Source: Diadema setosum (Eukaryota; Echinodermata; Echinoidea; Diadematoida; Diadematidae). From it: a DNA stretch of 64,000 bases. A program made the translations under genes and the position numbers. Shown piece after piece: positions 11,979 to 23,603 of this stretch. The notes beneath the pieces were generated by a model. That model saw only the letters and a list, made by a program, of their open reading frames with translations, was not told the origin of the DNA and did no database searches. Location of the stretch: positions 37,699,639 through 37,763,638 of the forward strand of contig CM067067.1 in the NCBI GenBank assembly GCA_033980235.1, read 5' to 3'. Position 1 is the first letter of the stretch. Each line of letters starts with the position of its first letter.

Positions 11979-12780
11979 TGGAAACAATGTCATTATCGTT
12001 TTCAAATTCCCAGTAACAGGGCATTTAATCTTGTTGCTTTCGCGTGGCCTTTCTTTCTATAATATACAAGAAGTAAATTTGTTATTGCTTTCAGCAATAA
12101 CAAATTTGGGCCCGTTTATCTATATCATGACGAACCTCCGGAATAACGAACCTTTGGGGGGAAAAAATGAACCTTCGGAATAATAAACTGTGACCAATAT
12201 TGTTATATTATACAAGCTTTAACGCCGACATCTATTAACCTACTATATTACTACTTTCACTCTTTGAAAGGAAACAACCAACGACACAACAGGAATGGAA
12301 ACAATGTCATTATCGTTTTCAAATTCCCAGTAACAGGGCATTTAATCTTGTTACTTTCGCGTGGCCTTTCTTTCTATAATATACAAGAAGTAAATTTGTT
12401 ATTGCTTTCAGCAATAACTAATTTGGGCCCGTTTATCTATATCATGACGAACCTCCGGAATAACGAACCTTTGGGAAAAAAAATGAACCTTCGGAATAAT
12501 AAATTGTGACCAATATTGTTATATAATACAAGCTTTAACGCCGACATCTATTAACCTACTACTACTTTCACTCTTTGAAAGGAAACACGCCAACAACAAA
12601 CGACACAACAGGAATGGAAACAATGTCATTATTGTTTTCAAATTCCCAGTAACAGAGCATTAATCTTGTTACTTTCGCGTGGCCATTCTTTCTATAATAT
12701 ACAAGAAGTAAATTTGTTATTGCTTTCAGCCGGCAGCATAGCTTTCGATGGTTTGTTATATCATTAAAATTAAAACATTG
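11979..12780 (+). repeat. Three tandem copies of an approximately 317-bp unit
   Basis: The marker GAAACAATGTCATTAT starts at 11981, 12298 and 12617, so periods are 317 and 319 bp. Copies 1 and 2 are almost identical, including ACGAACCTCCGGAATAACGA words; copy 3 is truncated after about 130 bp, where the DNA runs on into the right foldback arm. Confidence 0.9.
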
Positions 12781-12784
12781 AGCT

Positions 12785-13610
12785 GTTTTTTCTTTAACTT
12801 TTTAATATCAGATAAGTTGTGATTAATTTCACGTTCTTGGAGGGAATCCAAAAAGACAAGAAACTGTTCATATGGGAAGCTGAATGGATTGAGTTTGGTA
12901 ACACCGCAGAATAAAAAAAAAAACATTTTTATTTCATATGAGGAATAGAAAGTGTAATTTTTCTTTCTTTCTTCGCCGATTTCGATGAGATTTGATCAAT
13001 AGATAGCAGTGATCTACAACAAACCCCACATACAGAACCTACACAATTGCGCGCGGAGACATTATAACCCTTATTGCTGTAAAACCTATTGAACCATATC
13101 CCCTTTAATGTCGTGTAACTTTTAAAGGAATTGATGTATTGGAAAGCCGTTTTCACATGATAATAGCTATTTTTGGGGGATAATTATAGGAAAATTAAAA
13201 TGTTATTTGTAAATGCATATTAAATGTATGGAAAAGAATATTATAACCAAATTCCGGATCTTTTTAGAAAAATGCTAAAAAACATAATTCCTTCCTTAAT
13301 ATTTCATGACAACATCTATTTATCCCATCAAATGGGGTATCAGCTTGTAGGAAATTTAATTCTCTTCAAAATGATACCATTTTTATGGTAATTTGTTCTT
13401 CCTAACTAAAGTTATTCAAAAATAATCCGTCTCCTAGCAACGGGCGGCGCCCATCTTAGAAATATGCAAATTAGACGCGCGCGCAACCTTTTTTTTCCAC
13501 TGGCGACAACCGGATTCGGAACATACAGGTTCTGACGATCTTCGAACATATCGTAGAATTTTGTTTTAGGGGGGGGGGGGGGTGCACGGGACCCTTTCTG
13601 GCTGCTAGAC
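12785..13610 (-). repeat. Right arm of the foldback
   Basis: Reverse complement of the left arm, including ATGCAAAT, the GTCTCCTAGCAAC block and the G-run near its outer end. It carries a short insertion (about 12953-12954 region and 12825-12835 differ) and scattered substitutions. The 75-codon minus frame inside has a counterpart region in the left arm but no recognised domain. Confidence 0.9.
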
Positions 13611-16600
13611 TAAGACTTATACAGATTACTCTATAAACAGCATGCAAGTAACATATCTATCCAAGATCTATTTACATGTATACAGCTTACAATGCAGGTA
13701 ATATAAAAGCATGAAGTAAAGAGTTCTAGTTTTAAGGTACAGGGGAAATACAAAGGTAAATTGAGACACCAATGTTACGTCACAGACACGTGCACTGTTC
13801 ATTGAGCCGTATGTTCCAGGTAGATAAGTTATATTGACAAAAACAACAATGCATGCATAAACACACAGTTGGTCACGCACTACAACAAAAATGCAAACAT
13901 TAAGAAAAACGCAATATATTGTATCATAGCAACAACAAAGAACACAGTGACATTAAAACGAGACGAAACACAAGGAGAAGGGAGAAGAAAGAGAGAAGAA
14001 ATAACGAGATGTGTGAACACTTTATACCATAGTCAGGACGGGCGACAGTACGAAAGTTATTACACAAGCAATCTAATTACCTAGTGTTATAATGTAGAGA
14101 GCAAATATTTTCTCAGTTTATATTCCAATTTAAATGCGATGAAAGAATTACGATGGGCGAAACATGCACAAATTTAATCCACTAACGGGACTCAGTGTAC
14201 ATGTGTGTGACATCATTTGAAGCAGTTATATACACTCAGTTTAGGACAGGTATGACTATACCGCTGCACACGCAGAAAAGGTATCCTCTCTCGCAATGAG
14301 TTGACGGGAATCCGTGTCATGTGATATGCAGCTCATTTTATTAATCAAACCACAGAAAATAACATTGGATCGGGTGTCACGCTTTTTACACCGTCATTAC
14401 GAGATTAACCACCCAAAGCACAAGTATTTGTGGATACATGATGTAACTGAATGTTTCAAAAGGGATGCAGAACAACAGAGAATGGGACAAAGACAGAGAG
14501 AGGGGCATAGACATACAGACAGACAGACAAGCAAACATGAAGCCAGATATTATCATGAGTGCTCACACTGCGTACGAAATTATGCAACTTCACATCTTAC
14601 TATCTTTATATTTTCATTTCTTTGTGTTTCAGTCAGCAGTACCTTAATCATATCTTTATTGTTATGACGATCGTAATAATCAAAGATGGTATTATACATT
14701 ATATCAAGGTATGTATGAACATATATTGGTTATATAAATTTTATTTCAATTTCAATTCAATTTAATTTTGTAAAAGTTTTCATCCCCTCCGTATTCATTC
14801 CCTTCCCTCGCCCATCGCCCAAACCACCCCCCCCCCCCCCCACCACCACCACCACCACATTAGCACGAACAGATGAGGTAAGTAAAAAAAAGGAAAAGGA
14901 AAAGAAGAAGAAGAAGAAGAAGAAGAAGACGACAGGTTCTTTGCTCCTTTGCATAATTTTATGCATTCGTTTGTGACGTCTAAAAGTTTCAATCATTTCT
15001 AAGTTCTCTTCAGTTTCACCGGATTCCTTTTCCCCTTTTCCTCACATTACTAATATAATATTTGAAAGACATTTCGTATTTGGGCAATCAGTCCCCTCAA
15101 ACTGCGAAAATGATTAAACAAAAAACAACTCGTGAATGAAGCATAGCATCTTGAAAGATGAGAGGATAATGATTTACGCCCAACGGAAGGTAATTTGCAG
15201 AGTCTGAAATATTGAATAAAAGTGAGGTCGCAACAACCTTCACCTCTTGCTCTACCGGGCAGCGGCACTACACGAACTTACTGAGCTAAAGCCAGTGGAT
15301 AACAAATGTCATGATGAACATCAAGCAATTATTAAGTCCCTCGAATCCACTCCCTTCCCTCTATCCCGATGAATAATTCATACGTCTCCAGGAAACCACT
15401 TTCCGTAAGTAAAGAGGATTATTATCGTCATTATCTATTTTTTATATTTCTATCTACTATATTTGCCGAGCGTGTGCGCAATTATAGATGATATAGATGT
15501 TTTTGCTTTGGCTCGGTCTTGAGTAAGACGGCAGGCTTCGCTGCTCCGAATGAAATGATAATATTTCTTAGGAGAGGAGATTTTATGTAATCAACAAGAA
15601 CGTAGGACGACGGACAAAAATGAGTTGCGTCGGTGTCGACGGCATTTTGCTGCTCCCAAGGGTGAAACGTTTTTGCTGATCCTATTTCTGTGTTTTCCCC
15701 ACTTCTTCCTCTTCTTCTTCTTCTTCTTCTTTTTTTTCTTCTTCTTTCATTCATCTTTTTTGAGAGAGCAAGCGCACTATGTAACTGCTGTTCACTAAAT
15801 CACACTTAAGTGGAGACTGGTTTATTACTGCGACGATTTTAAAAGATGGCAAACTCTTTTCAAATACATGTATCTAAACGATTATCTCTCCAACGTTGTA
15901 AGGATTTGGGAGGCACTGTATTTTCATTGGATTTCATTATACTTTTATCCATGTCTTACACGAGAGGGGGTGGGTATACTTACAAAAAGCGCAATGAAGA
16001 AGAAGACAGAATGGGTTGGCTAAGATTTGAACAATAAGCAAAATGTGAACATTACAGTAAGTTAAGTCATTGAAGTAATCTAGCTTGAAAAGAATGGGTC
16101 ACATCTTGATGAGATTCTTCACGTCAAACCATCTTCTGTTGCACTTGAAGCACATTAAATTTCCTTTTTGCGTTGATGCATAAGGAGAAGAAAATGCAAT
16201 GGAAACAAAACAAAATCATATTGTTAATTTTTCTGCCTTTCAGTGCAAATCACCAAGACACAGCTGCTAAATTCTTATGGACATTAAAAAAAATCCACAT
16301 GCTGACGACATTGGTCTCCTTGGTAGAGATCAGTGGCTGACGAGCGTTTTTCGAATGTTTGCAAATTGGCAACATCGGCAAGGAGAGGGTGAAGGACACA
16401 TTCTTTGAGCCACTTTACAAAAATTATTACAATCACGACTGGAAATTGCTTGGAGGAATAACAACAAAAAAAAGAAACTCGATGGTAATGGCGTAGGTTT
16501 CTCTAACGGTTTTTTTTTTCCCTATTTTTTTTTCAAGATCTCTCAAACAAAATTTAGTAAATGTCGATCAAAAGCGCAATCTCCTTTATCTCGCAGATGG

Positions 16601-16850
16601 CGTTGAACATCCATCCATCACTCTGGAAAGCGGGGTTAAGAGTGAAAAATCAGAGCGGGGGAGCGAAGTGCGATGCAATTTATCTCCTGGTTGGAGAGGG
16701 AAACACTCCATCCTGTCATTCGATGTAAATCAGCCTTCCTCTAGATTTAGGAGAGATCTCTCTCTCTCTCTCCATCTATCTATCTATCTATCTCTTTCTT
16801 TTTGTCTGTTCGTCTTTGATTCAAGAGCTCCAGTTTCTGTCGTGAACGTT
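13611..16850. other. Intergenic; no gene recognised
   Basis: Contains a C-run with (CCA)n at 14826-14858, (AGA)n at 14905-14930 and (CTT)n at 15705-15747. A decayed tRNA-like stretch on the minus strand (about 15240-15297, with TTTAGCTCAGT and GGTAGAGC) lacks a proper B box. TC tract and (CTAT)n at 16755-16795. No exon signals. Confidence 0.6.
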
Positions 16851-17057
16851 GACATTTGCTCCTGCATGCGACAATTATTGCTCCGGTTTTATTTTCTGCA
16901 AGGACTTAGGGTAAGGGTTAGGGTTGTGATAAGGTTTTAGGTTAAGTTTGATGTGAGGATTAGGATTAGGGTTGTGTTTGTGGGTAGAATCAATGTTTGG
17001 CTTACCGTGCAGATGTTTCATCGGAGCAATTAATTATTGTCGCAGGAGCAAATGTCA
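16851..17057. mobile_element. Foldback with a degenerate TTAGGG array in the loop (16.9 kb)
   Basis: Left arm 16851-16885 starts GACATTTGCTCCTGC; right arm 17022-17057 ends GCAGGAGCAAATGTC. Arms match over about 35 bp with a 3-bp indel. The 136-bp loop holds TTAGGGTAAGGGTTAGGG followed by diverged TTAGG-like words to about 16975. Confidence 0.75.
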
Positions 17058-17599
17058 TGGAACCGTCGTGGCCATGTGATACCATATATACGTGCGTTTA
17101 CGGATGCTTGAGGGTGTTAATAATATATACCATGGAGCTACAACAGACCGTTGTAGCCCCATGTACAGTATGTTAAAAAAATACAATCGGATTTTCGCAT
17201 TGATAACGCCCAATATAATTAAACTATCTAAATGCTACTTCAGGGTTTAAGATATAACATCTTAGCTCTATTTTGCAGAAAACCCCATTAAATTTGGTAA
17301 AGTGGTCACAGAGAAAAGTGGATTGTTGTAAAGCATGTCATGGGTCTGATTCTTCCAAGTTTAGCACTGGGATGCTCTTGGAACTGCATATTAATATGTG
17401 AACACAATGGACAGAACCTGGAGGGAAGAGATTCCTGACATGCTCTACAAAACTCCTCGTTTCTCTTTGACCAATGAAGTAAATCAAATTGGGTTTTGGG
17501 TGGCAAATAAGTTATAGTTTCATAACCTGAAATTTTATTTGGATTGGTTCACTATTTTTATTAAAGTTATCATTGTGCAGGGTCTCATTGTATTTTTTT

Positions 17600-17631
<32 letters not shown>

Positions 17632-17958
17632 CATTATACAGTTATACAGTGTACCAGGGAGGTGAAACGTCTCACCTCCCTGGTATACATGGAGCCGCAA
17701 CAGTCTGTTTGACATAGCTCCATGATATATACGAGTGTGTGGGTGTGGATGGCCGAGAAGGGTGGTAAGGGAGGTAAGTGGGGTAAGCCTGATGAAGGTT
17801 ATTTGGATGGTGAGTTGAGGTAAGGTGTGATGGTAATTGAGATTGCCCAAATGACATGGAAATTAATTCATTTTGGTAAATGTGTTCTGCCCTCTGCTCA
17901 AAGTATTGTATACCATAAGAATGACGTCGGTGGTAAGAGTTGTTTGCAGTGTGTACAG
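17058..17958. other. Intergenic with hairpins and a poly-T/poly-G junction
   Basis: 17130-17165 is a short hairpin (GGAGCTACAAC / GTTGTAGCCCC); a related GGAGCCGCAACAG word recurs at 17691. T17 G21 junction at 17593-17630, followed by the TACCAGGGAGGTGA / TCACCTCCCTGGTA hairpin (17652-17685). No exon seen. Confidence 0.6.
17652..17685. repeat. Perfect 14-bp hairpin TACCAGGGAGGTGA
   Basis: Inverted repeat with a 6-nt spacer, 21 bp downstream of a 21-nt G-run. The right half (GTCTCACCTCCCTG) recurs next to a G-run at 28855-28867. Confidence 0.85.
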
Positions 17959-18250
17959 ATTTGATTTGATTTGATTTGATTTGATTTGATTTGATTTGAT
18001 TTGATTTGATTTGATTTGATTTGATTTGACTTGACTTGACTTGATTTATTTTCGCATTCAATCAAATACAAATTGAATACAAAATTCAAAGCACAAAGAC
18101 AAAGAATAGCAAGTGCAGTGAAATAAAACGATAACAGTACACAAAATAGGTACACATGAGCAATTGCATTGAGCAGTATACATACACAAAAACATAAAAT
18201 GAAATATACAATATTTGTTTTCGGTAAATAACAGAGATAACTGAATGCAG
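17959..18250 (-). repeat. (GATTT)n tract and LINE/SINE-like 3' tail
   Basis: About 17 GATTT units (17959-18044) run into TTTATTTTCGCATTCAATC and A-rich sequence, the layout of a non-LTR element 3' end read on the minus strand with a pentanucleotide tail. Internal coding sequence not recognised. Confidence 0.5.
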
Positions 18251-21240
18251 GAGACCGCCATCGTAAGCGATTAATCTCGAAATGGATGGAGCCTCATGAA
18301 AACAAACAGTGTGTGCAGATGATAATAAACAGTGGGTACCGCGTGACTCTGCTGATGAATATTTTGAACATCTCGGGATAAAGTTTACTGCATTATCAAT
18401 ATTCGTATCCATGCATTATTATCTACAGGCCTACAGTTAAGGCAATACGTGGAGTAACAATTTCATGATAAAATTCGTGTGTTTTTTTTTTTCATCGTTC
18501 ATATCGAAATATTGAAAAGTAAATGCTTGCAAGTAGTGAGTAGTGCATGGAAGTGTGCGCGAGTGTGTATGTGATTTTGATTGTGAGTGTGCTAAGGATG
18601 TTTGCCACATTATTCAGAAGTTCTCCTTGATGCTAATTTTAGGATACGGAAGGAATGACGGAGAATTTCAAGACAAAACACTTGCCCTATAGGCAGACCT
18701 GCTTACATGACCTTGGCATACTGCCATTAGTCCGTTGGGGCGTTTGTTGTTGATGTTATTGCTAATTTTGTCATATGTGTTTGTCCATAATTTGTTTTTT
18801 TGTTTTTGTTTTTGTTTTTATTTTGTTTTTGTTTTTGTTTTTGTTTTTGTTTTTTGTTTTTGTTTTTATTTTGTTTGTTTTGTTTGGTTTTTGTTTGTTT
18901 TTTGTTTTGTTTTGTTTTGTTTTTGTTTTGTTTTTGTTTTTTCATTTTATTTTAGGAGCAGTGTGTGAAGTATTTCCAGTCACTCATTTCCCCAGAAACT
19001 AAGACGCTTGATCTCTTTATATTTCTGGAATACTCCTTATTGAAAAATCACATGATTGCTAATAACAAGAACAAACAAACAAGCAAACAAACAACTGATA
19101 ATAAACAAACCAAAGAAAAAACAAGCTAACGGAAACAACGATTACAAGTGGAATACTTTCCCGACGCCCCTTTCCTGTCCCTGTATATCCCTAGTATTTT
19201 ACTCTGCACCAGACCTCAGCTCAGCCTACTGACTTTTGGAAGACTATTTTTTTTTTAAACCTGAATTTGACGATAGAGGGAGCTCTTGCACTTTAGTCGA
19301 ATCGTCCATACAAATCATCGTGAGCATGATGTTCGGTGGTGTCGGGTGCATTGTTAAGGCCTACTCGAGGCCAATTCTTGTCGTCAGGTTGTATTCCGCG
19401 ACTTTTACGAATTCACCAGTAATGACTGGAAGACGCCACGAGTAGTCAATTAAAGTAAGAAAAAACAAAAGAAGAAAACTGCTCTTAATATGTCATTCGA
19501 AAACATTAAGGAAGTGTGATACAAAATTTGCTAAGCACAACTGTGTTACGGTACAAGAAAACATTATACAGTTCACATATTGTGGCCTATATTACTAGTA
19601 TCTTGTCCTGAATATCCATTTGTATAAGTATTTAAAAAAGAGCCTTTCCACCTGCTTTATGGTTAAGTGCCATTCCACGGCAGTTCGTTGGCTTCAATAA
19701 ATAGAGTATACACGCGTGTAATCAAACAAAATGAATTAAAAATAAAACGAAAACAACAAAAATCAGAATGATGTGATGAAGCAACAACCATAAAAATGCA
19801 AATTAGATGAGTTGATGACGTCACCTCAATATGGGTCTACCATTGACCTGCCTGCATATTCACAAAATATTTTTTCTCGTTAAAATTGAAGTATAGATGA
19901 GACGTATTCAGTCAGTCAAGTCCATTGACTGCAAAGATGTACTATTATGCAGTGAGTTGGGGAGGTATTTTTCATGCTAAGGCATTGGCCAACAACATGA
20001 TATGAAAATAATGTTTCAATGTATATAAACCAATGGAAAAGTTTCGAGAAATGCGATCACGGAACCTGTTGCTCTGCTTTGCATTATAAAAAATATATTA
20101 GCGTTTGTGACCAAACAATATATTCTCGAAATCTTTAACAAGGGGAGGCCCGGATCCCTAACAGCAAGAATAATTATGTTTACATGAAGTTCCCAGAAGT
20201 GTTGGTGCATGTAAAGATTTCGGATAAAAAAGTAGTGGTTAACAATGATCAATGAATAAGTATTGGGGAGTTGAAAAAATAAACGTGGAATGTGCGACAT
20301 ACAACCACATAAAGAAATATACAAGAAACAAAACCAAAACAACCACAGACTGAACAGGACTGGCTATATAATCGATAATGTTCTGGGACATTATATCAAT
20401 GCGTCTTAGTGTACGAATGATGCTGCTATGAAACTATTCTACATTGTAGTTTCAAAAAGGCCTGCATGCTTTATTGCAATTTATCCTCTGACTCTCCTCA
20501 AAACAGCGGCAATTAGCTGGATATTAGTAGGAACAATAACTGACGAGCAATTTTAATCTAATTTGATCAATAGAAAGTATAGCATTATTAATCCAGCTAA
20601 TGGGTTTGAAGATATACCTAGTCTTGTCGGATCTTTCTGAAACCAGGAAGGTGGAAGATCTCTCTTCCGCCTCCCTGCTGAAACAATTCTCAAAAGGCTT
20701 ATCAAATGATGTAGAAATGATTTTGCTGTTATCTACTTGTATCTTACAAGTCTGGCGTTGCCTAGAGAAGAAAGGCGTGAAGTCTACAAAAATGACGCCA
20801 CCATACGGCAGCTGACAGTACAGTTAGTAGGTTACGTAAAAGTTATTCGTCGGTTTTCTGACGTGACTGCTTATGTAACTTCCCGTTATATGTCTTTTAG
20901 GTAAGGTCCACCGTTTACTTCATCATCATTGAGTTTTGTTACATGTATAGGTGAGTGAACGCAACATAGCTTGCTAAGTGAGTTTTTATGGTTAGTAGAA
21001 ATGAGGTTTTCCAACGTCGTAATTTACAATAATACTTTGTTGAGTCCCACTAATTGGTATTGGTGTGTTGTATTATCATCCGAAAACAAGTAAAGATCGC
21101 GGGACGGACGGGAACGCGTAGCCGTAGGCCTACAGCAAGTCATCATCTTAGATCATCTCGTGTAGGTCAAGTCATGTTCATTTTCTTCTATGCAAGTATG
21201 TTCCACTTTGCTCAGTGAGTCAACGTCATGAGGTTTGAGT
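18251..21240. other. Intergenic; (TTTTTG)n and otherwise unique-looking DNA
   Basis: 18794-18941 is a (TTTTTG)n-type microsatellite that creates Phe/Val/Cys-rich and Lys/Gln/Asn-rich artefact frames on the two strands. 19236-19445 and 20600-20815 have open frames without recognisable domains. Nothing else supported. Confidence 0.6.
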
Positions 21241-21339
21241 CAATAATATGGCATGCCGCAGCAGTTTACAGCAAACACTAGTGAGGAAAACTGGGCGATA
21301 GTTTGCTGGCTGGAATTGTTTGTGTCCTCTAAAAAATGT
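21241..21339 (-). pseudogene. Non-LTR retrotransposon reverse transcriptase relic
   Basis: On the minus strand the residues QPANYRPVFLTSVCCKLLRH match the N-terminal block of non-LTR (CR1/jockey/RTE-like) reverse transcriptases, normally ANYRPVSLTSVCCKLLEH preceded by a PIFKKG-like stretch, seen here as TFFRGHKQ. Only about 33 residues align; the frame stops soon after, and no YADD box or endonuclease is visible nearby. It is a dead fragment about 0.5 kb upstream of SDHAF3. Confidence 0.65.
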
Positions 21340-21856
21340 GGCCTTTCTTAATCTTACTGTTATATAGGCCCTATGAGGATTGCACGGAAAGACATTGCTT
21401 CTGGTGACACCAGTGGTGTGTGTAGTTTGAAATGAATGTATCAACAGGCTCCGTTATGTTCGTGTGCAAAAACCAACTGGTGCAAATCTTGATGTGCAGT
21501 GGTGATACATTTGTATCAAGAAGAAAATCCAAGGCCAAGTAAATGCAGTTTCCCATTGTCTAAAAATCCATAAAATAAAATACCACCGAACTTTCTCACA
21601 CTACAATCTATTCCATTGCTATCAATCTATCCATCATTTCAAATTTCAAGAGGAAATTTAAGCAAAAATGAAATAAAGAAAGGGGAGCTCTTAAAATTCA
21701 TGACCGCTCTCGACCACTCTCTACAAGTTTTAGAGTTGAGTCAATCAGCCCATGTATTGAGAAGATATTGCCAGGCTGTGTAGTAATACATGCTTTCATA
21801 TTTATATACACACATTTATATTCTCAGATACACATTCAACTGAACTAAATCACACC
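21340..21856. other. Region upstream of SDHAF3
   Basis: Presumed SDHAF3 promoter and 5' UTR lie here. AT-rich, with TATTTATATACAC near 21800-21812, but no convincing core promoter is identified. The minus-strand extension of the RT relic is too decayed to follow. Confidence 0.4.
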
Positions 21857-22030
21857 ATGGCTGGATCTCACGGATCAACTGTGAGGGCGCTCTACAAGCA
21901 GATCTTACTCCTGCATCGCCGCCTGCCGCTGGAAATGAAGGCGCTGGGAGACCAGTACGTGAAGGCGGAGTTTAGGAGGCACAAGGAGGCAAAACCAGAG
22001 GAGGTCACAAGGTTTATGCGAGAGTGGCAG
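21857..22030 (+). CDS. SDHAF3: SDHAF3 (ACN9) exon 1, N-terminal 58 residues
   Basis: First coding exon of succinate dehydrogenase assembly factor 3, an LYR-family mitochondrial matrix protein that protects and helps mature the iron-sulfur subunit SDHB during assembly of complex II. Seen: ATG in a strong context (CACACCATGG), then 58 codons with the family core VRALYKQILLLHRRLP (residues 9-24), the LYR-type motif being LYK, followed by LGDQYVKAEFRRHK (residues 30-43) and FMREWQ at the exon end. The donor GTAACA begins right after codon 58 (phase 0). From memory, human SDHAF3 also has LYK and a conserved LGDQYVKDEFRRHK block, and its two coding exons meet just after the EW of the corresponding segment. 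The exon is GC-richer than its AT-rich flanks. Translation beyond the donor reaches a stop within 13 codons, as expected for an intron. Identification is firm; mitochondrial location is inferred from the family. Confidence 0.95.
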
Positions 22031-22165
22031 GTAACATGCAATCGGTCATATCATCTAAAGACGCTGTAACTTTGGGATTCATGGAGTAGGAGGGCTGGTC
22101 TTGGTTCAGATATAATCGAGAATTTGTGTAACAAAATGTTTACGGCTTTATCACTGATCCTTATG

Positions 22166-22373
22166 TACTGTGTACGCTGTTATTTTCGCAAACAGATATT
22201 TTTGCGAATGAGGAGGTCACAGACATTTTCATGAGATGTTGTTTTTGCGCATTGACACAGAGGCCTTCATAATCGCACTATCACCTTAGCTTATGGTGAC
22301 GTTTTCGCATGTTATTATATTCGTGGTCCAATTGTGATTCACAAAATTCGCAAAAATAACAGCTTGTACAGTA
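22166..22373. mobile_element. Foldback MITE in the SDHAF3 intron (TACTGTGTACGCTG ends)
   Basis: Imperfect inverted ends TACTGTGTACGCTGTTATTT and AAATAACAGCTTGTACAGTA, continuing into TTCGCA/TGCGAA. 208 bp, non-coding. The TACTGTA-type terminus is shared with the elements at 25251 and 55969. Confidence 0.75.
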
Positions 22374-22608
22374 AGTAAAGTACACGCACAGTCGCAGAAT
22401 CTTGACTGGAATCAACCAGTACGGATAGCATACGCCACGAGGCACATATTTGCTGACCGATGCTATTTGTTATTTATGTGTGTACTCCAGTGGGCAACAA
22501 TTTATCTGGACCACCCATAAATTCCCACGCTACTGGATATCATTTTTCTTTGTCTGAAAGCAGATAAATCTCAGAAGTAAATTTGTGAAAGTTTTGAGGA
22601 AAATAAAT

Positions 22609-22613
22609 CACAC

Positions 22614-22648
<35 letters not shown>
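22609..22648. repeat. (CA)n microsatellite
   Basis: About 19 CA units, one interruption, inside the SDHAF3 intron. Confidence 0.95.
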
Positions 22649-22650
<2 letters not shown>

Positions 22651-23603
22651 TTATGAATTATTTAAGTTCAGAGAGTAAGACAAATTGACAACTCTGTGTG
22701 ATGTAGGTGTTGAGCAGCTTTCCATCCATTTGAGCACATAAAGTCACCATTTTCTTATTTTTCTCTTGAGCCCAATTTTCTTCAGACCTGTTCTTGGTAT
22801 AGGATAACTGTGATACATTTTTGCATGGCCTTCTCTGCAAATACATTCTGTCTATGCCCAAATATTGGAGAAAAAAAGAAGAAGAAAATTAGTGAATCAC
22901 CTAAATTGTCACTGACGTACTTCTCTGATTTTCTGTTTTCATACAAAGTGACATAAAATCAGGATGGAATTTCCCTCTTAAATCCTGATGTGTTAGTCTT
23001 TCAAATTTCTTAACATGATCGATGTAATGCTGTTTCCCATTTCAAAATTTCTCTTGCCCAAATGGGCCCGTATTAGATGATCACTCACGTGTAATTTTTT
23101 GAAGAGAACCACATTTGTAGAAATCAAAACCTTTTGCCCACCTAGGATACCATCATGTCCTCTTTTCTCTTCTCTTTATGTAGTATTTAGTAAAGAAGTC
23201 ATTTACAGTTATCTTAATAATATGAAATCCTCATGAGAAGATTTCTTATGTCTACTTTTGTAAAATGGATTCAAAATTATTGAAACTTGATGTCAAAGTG
23301 GCAAATTAGTAATAAAATGTCAGGACTGTCTCAGAGACACACACAGGACAATTCTTTTTGCGTGTGATCCAGCACGCATGATTCATATTTTCCACTAGAA
23401 GATTGATAAAGTCCCTCAAGAATAAGAGACCAAGTTTCTGCAAAACCTCATCTCTTGTTGTGAAACTGGTCGGCAGTTACACAAGCTATATTAGAAATCT
23501 GATGATGTGATGACAAGGTCGCCTCAGTTATGTGACTGGAGAAACAAAGTGTTAATACATGTTTCCACGTTGGTTACCAGTGTGTGCTGTTCCGTCATTC
23601 CAG

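Larger units (their letters stand above)
8168..13610. mobile_element. 5.4-kb composite foldback element with about 820-bp inverted arms
   Basis: The ends GTCTAGCAGCCAG (8168) and CTGGCTGCTAGAC (ending 13610) open two long, nearly identical inverted arms. Outside are TAAGATA (8161-8167) and TAAGACT (13611-13617), a possible decayed target duplication. The interior has no transposase-like frame; it holds a third partial arm copy, a CCTCCGCC/AGGTCA repeat and a tandem array. Long-armed foldback transposons (TU elements) are known from sea urchins; the 15-bp subrepeats I recall for TU arms are not evident, so this may be a different family. Alternatively the arms are two independent insertions of one element in opposite orientation. 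Confidence 0.6.
22031..23603 (+). other. SDHAF3 intron
   Basis: Phase-0 intron of 1,573 bp bounded by GTAACA and TTCCAG. It holds a 208-bp foldback element (22166-22373), a (CA)n tract (22609-22648) and otherwise AT-rich unique-looking sequence with no further exon-like signal. Confidence 0.9.

Noticed and set aside
15240..15297. tRNA-like minus-strand stretch with TTTAGCTCAGT and GGTAGAGC
   Set aside because: About 20 extra bases separate the two halves of the D arm and the T arm is missing; not a functional tRNA.
18727..19002. Phe/Val-rich (+) and Lys/Gln-rich (-) frames
   Set aside because: Products of the (TTTTTG)n tract.
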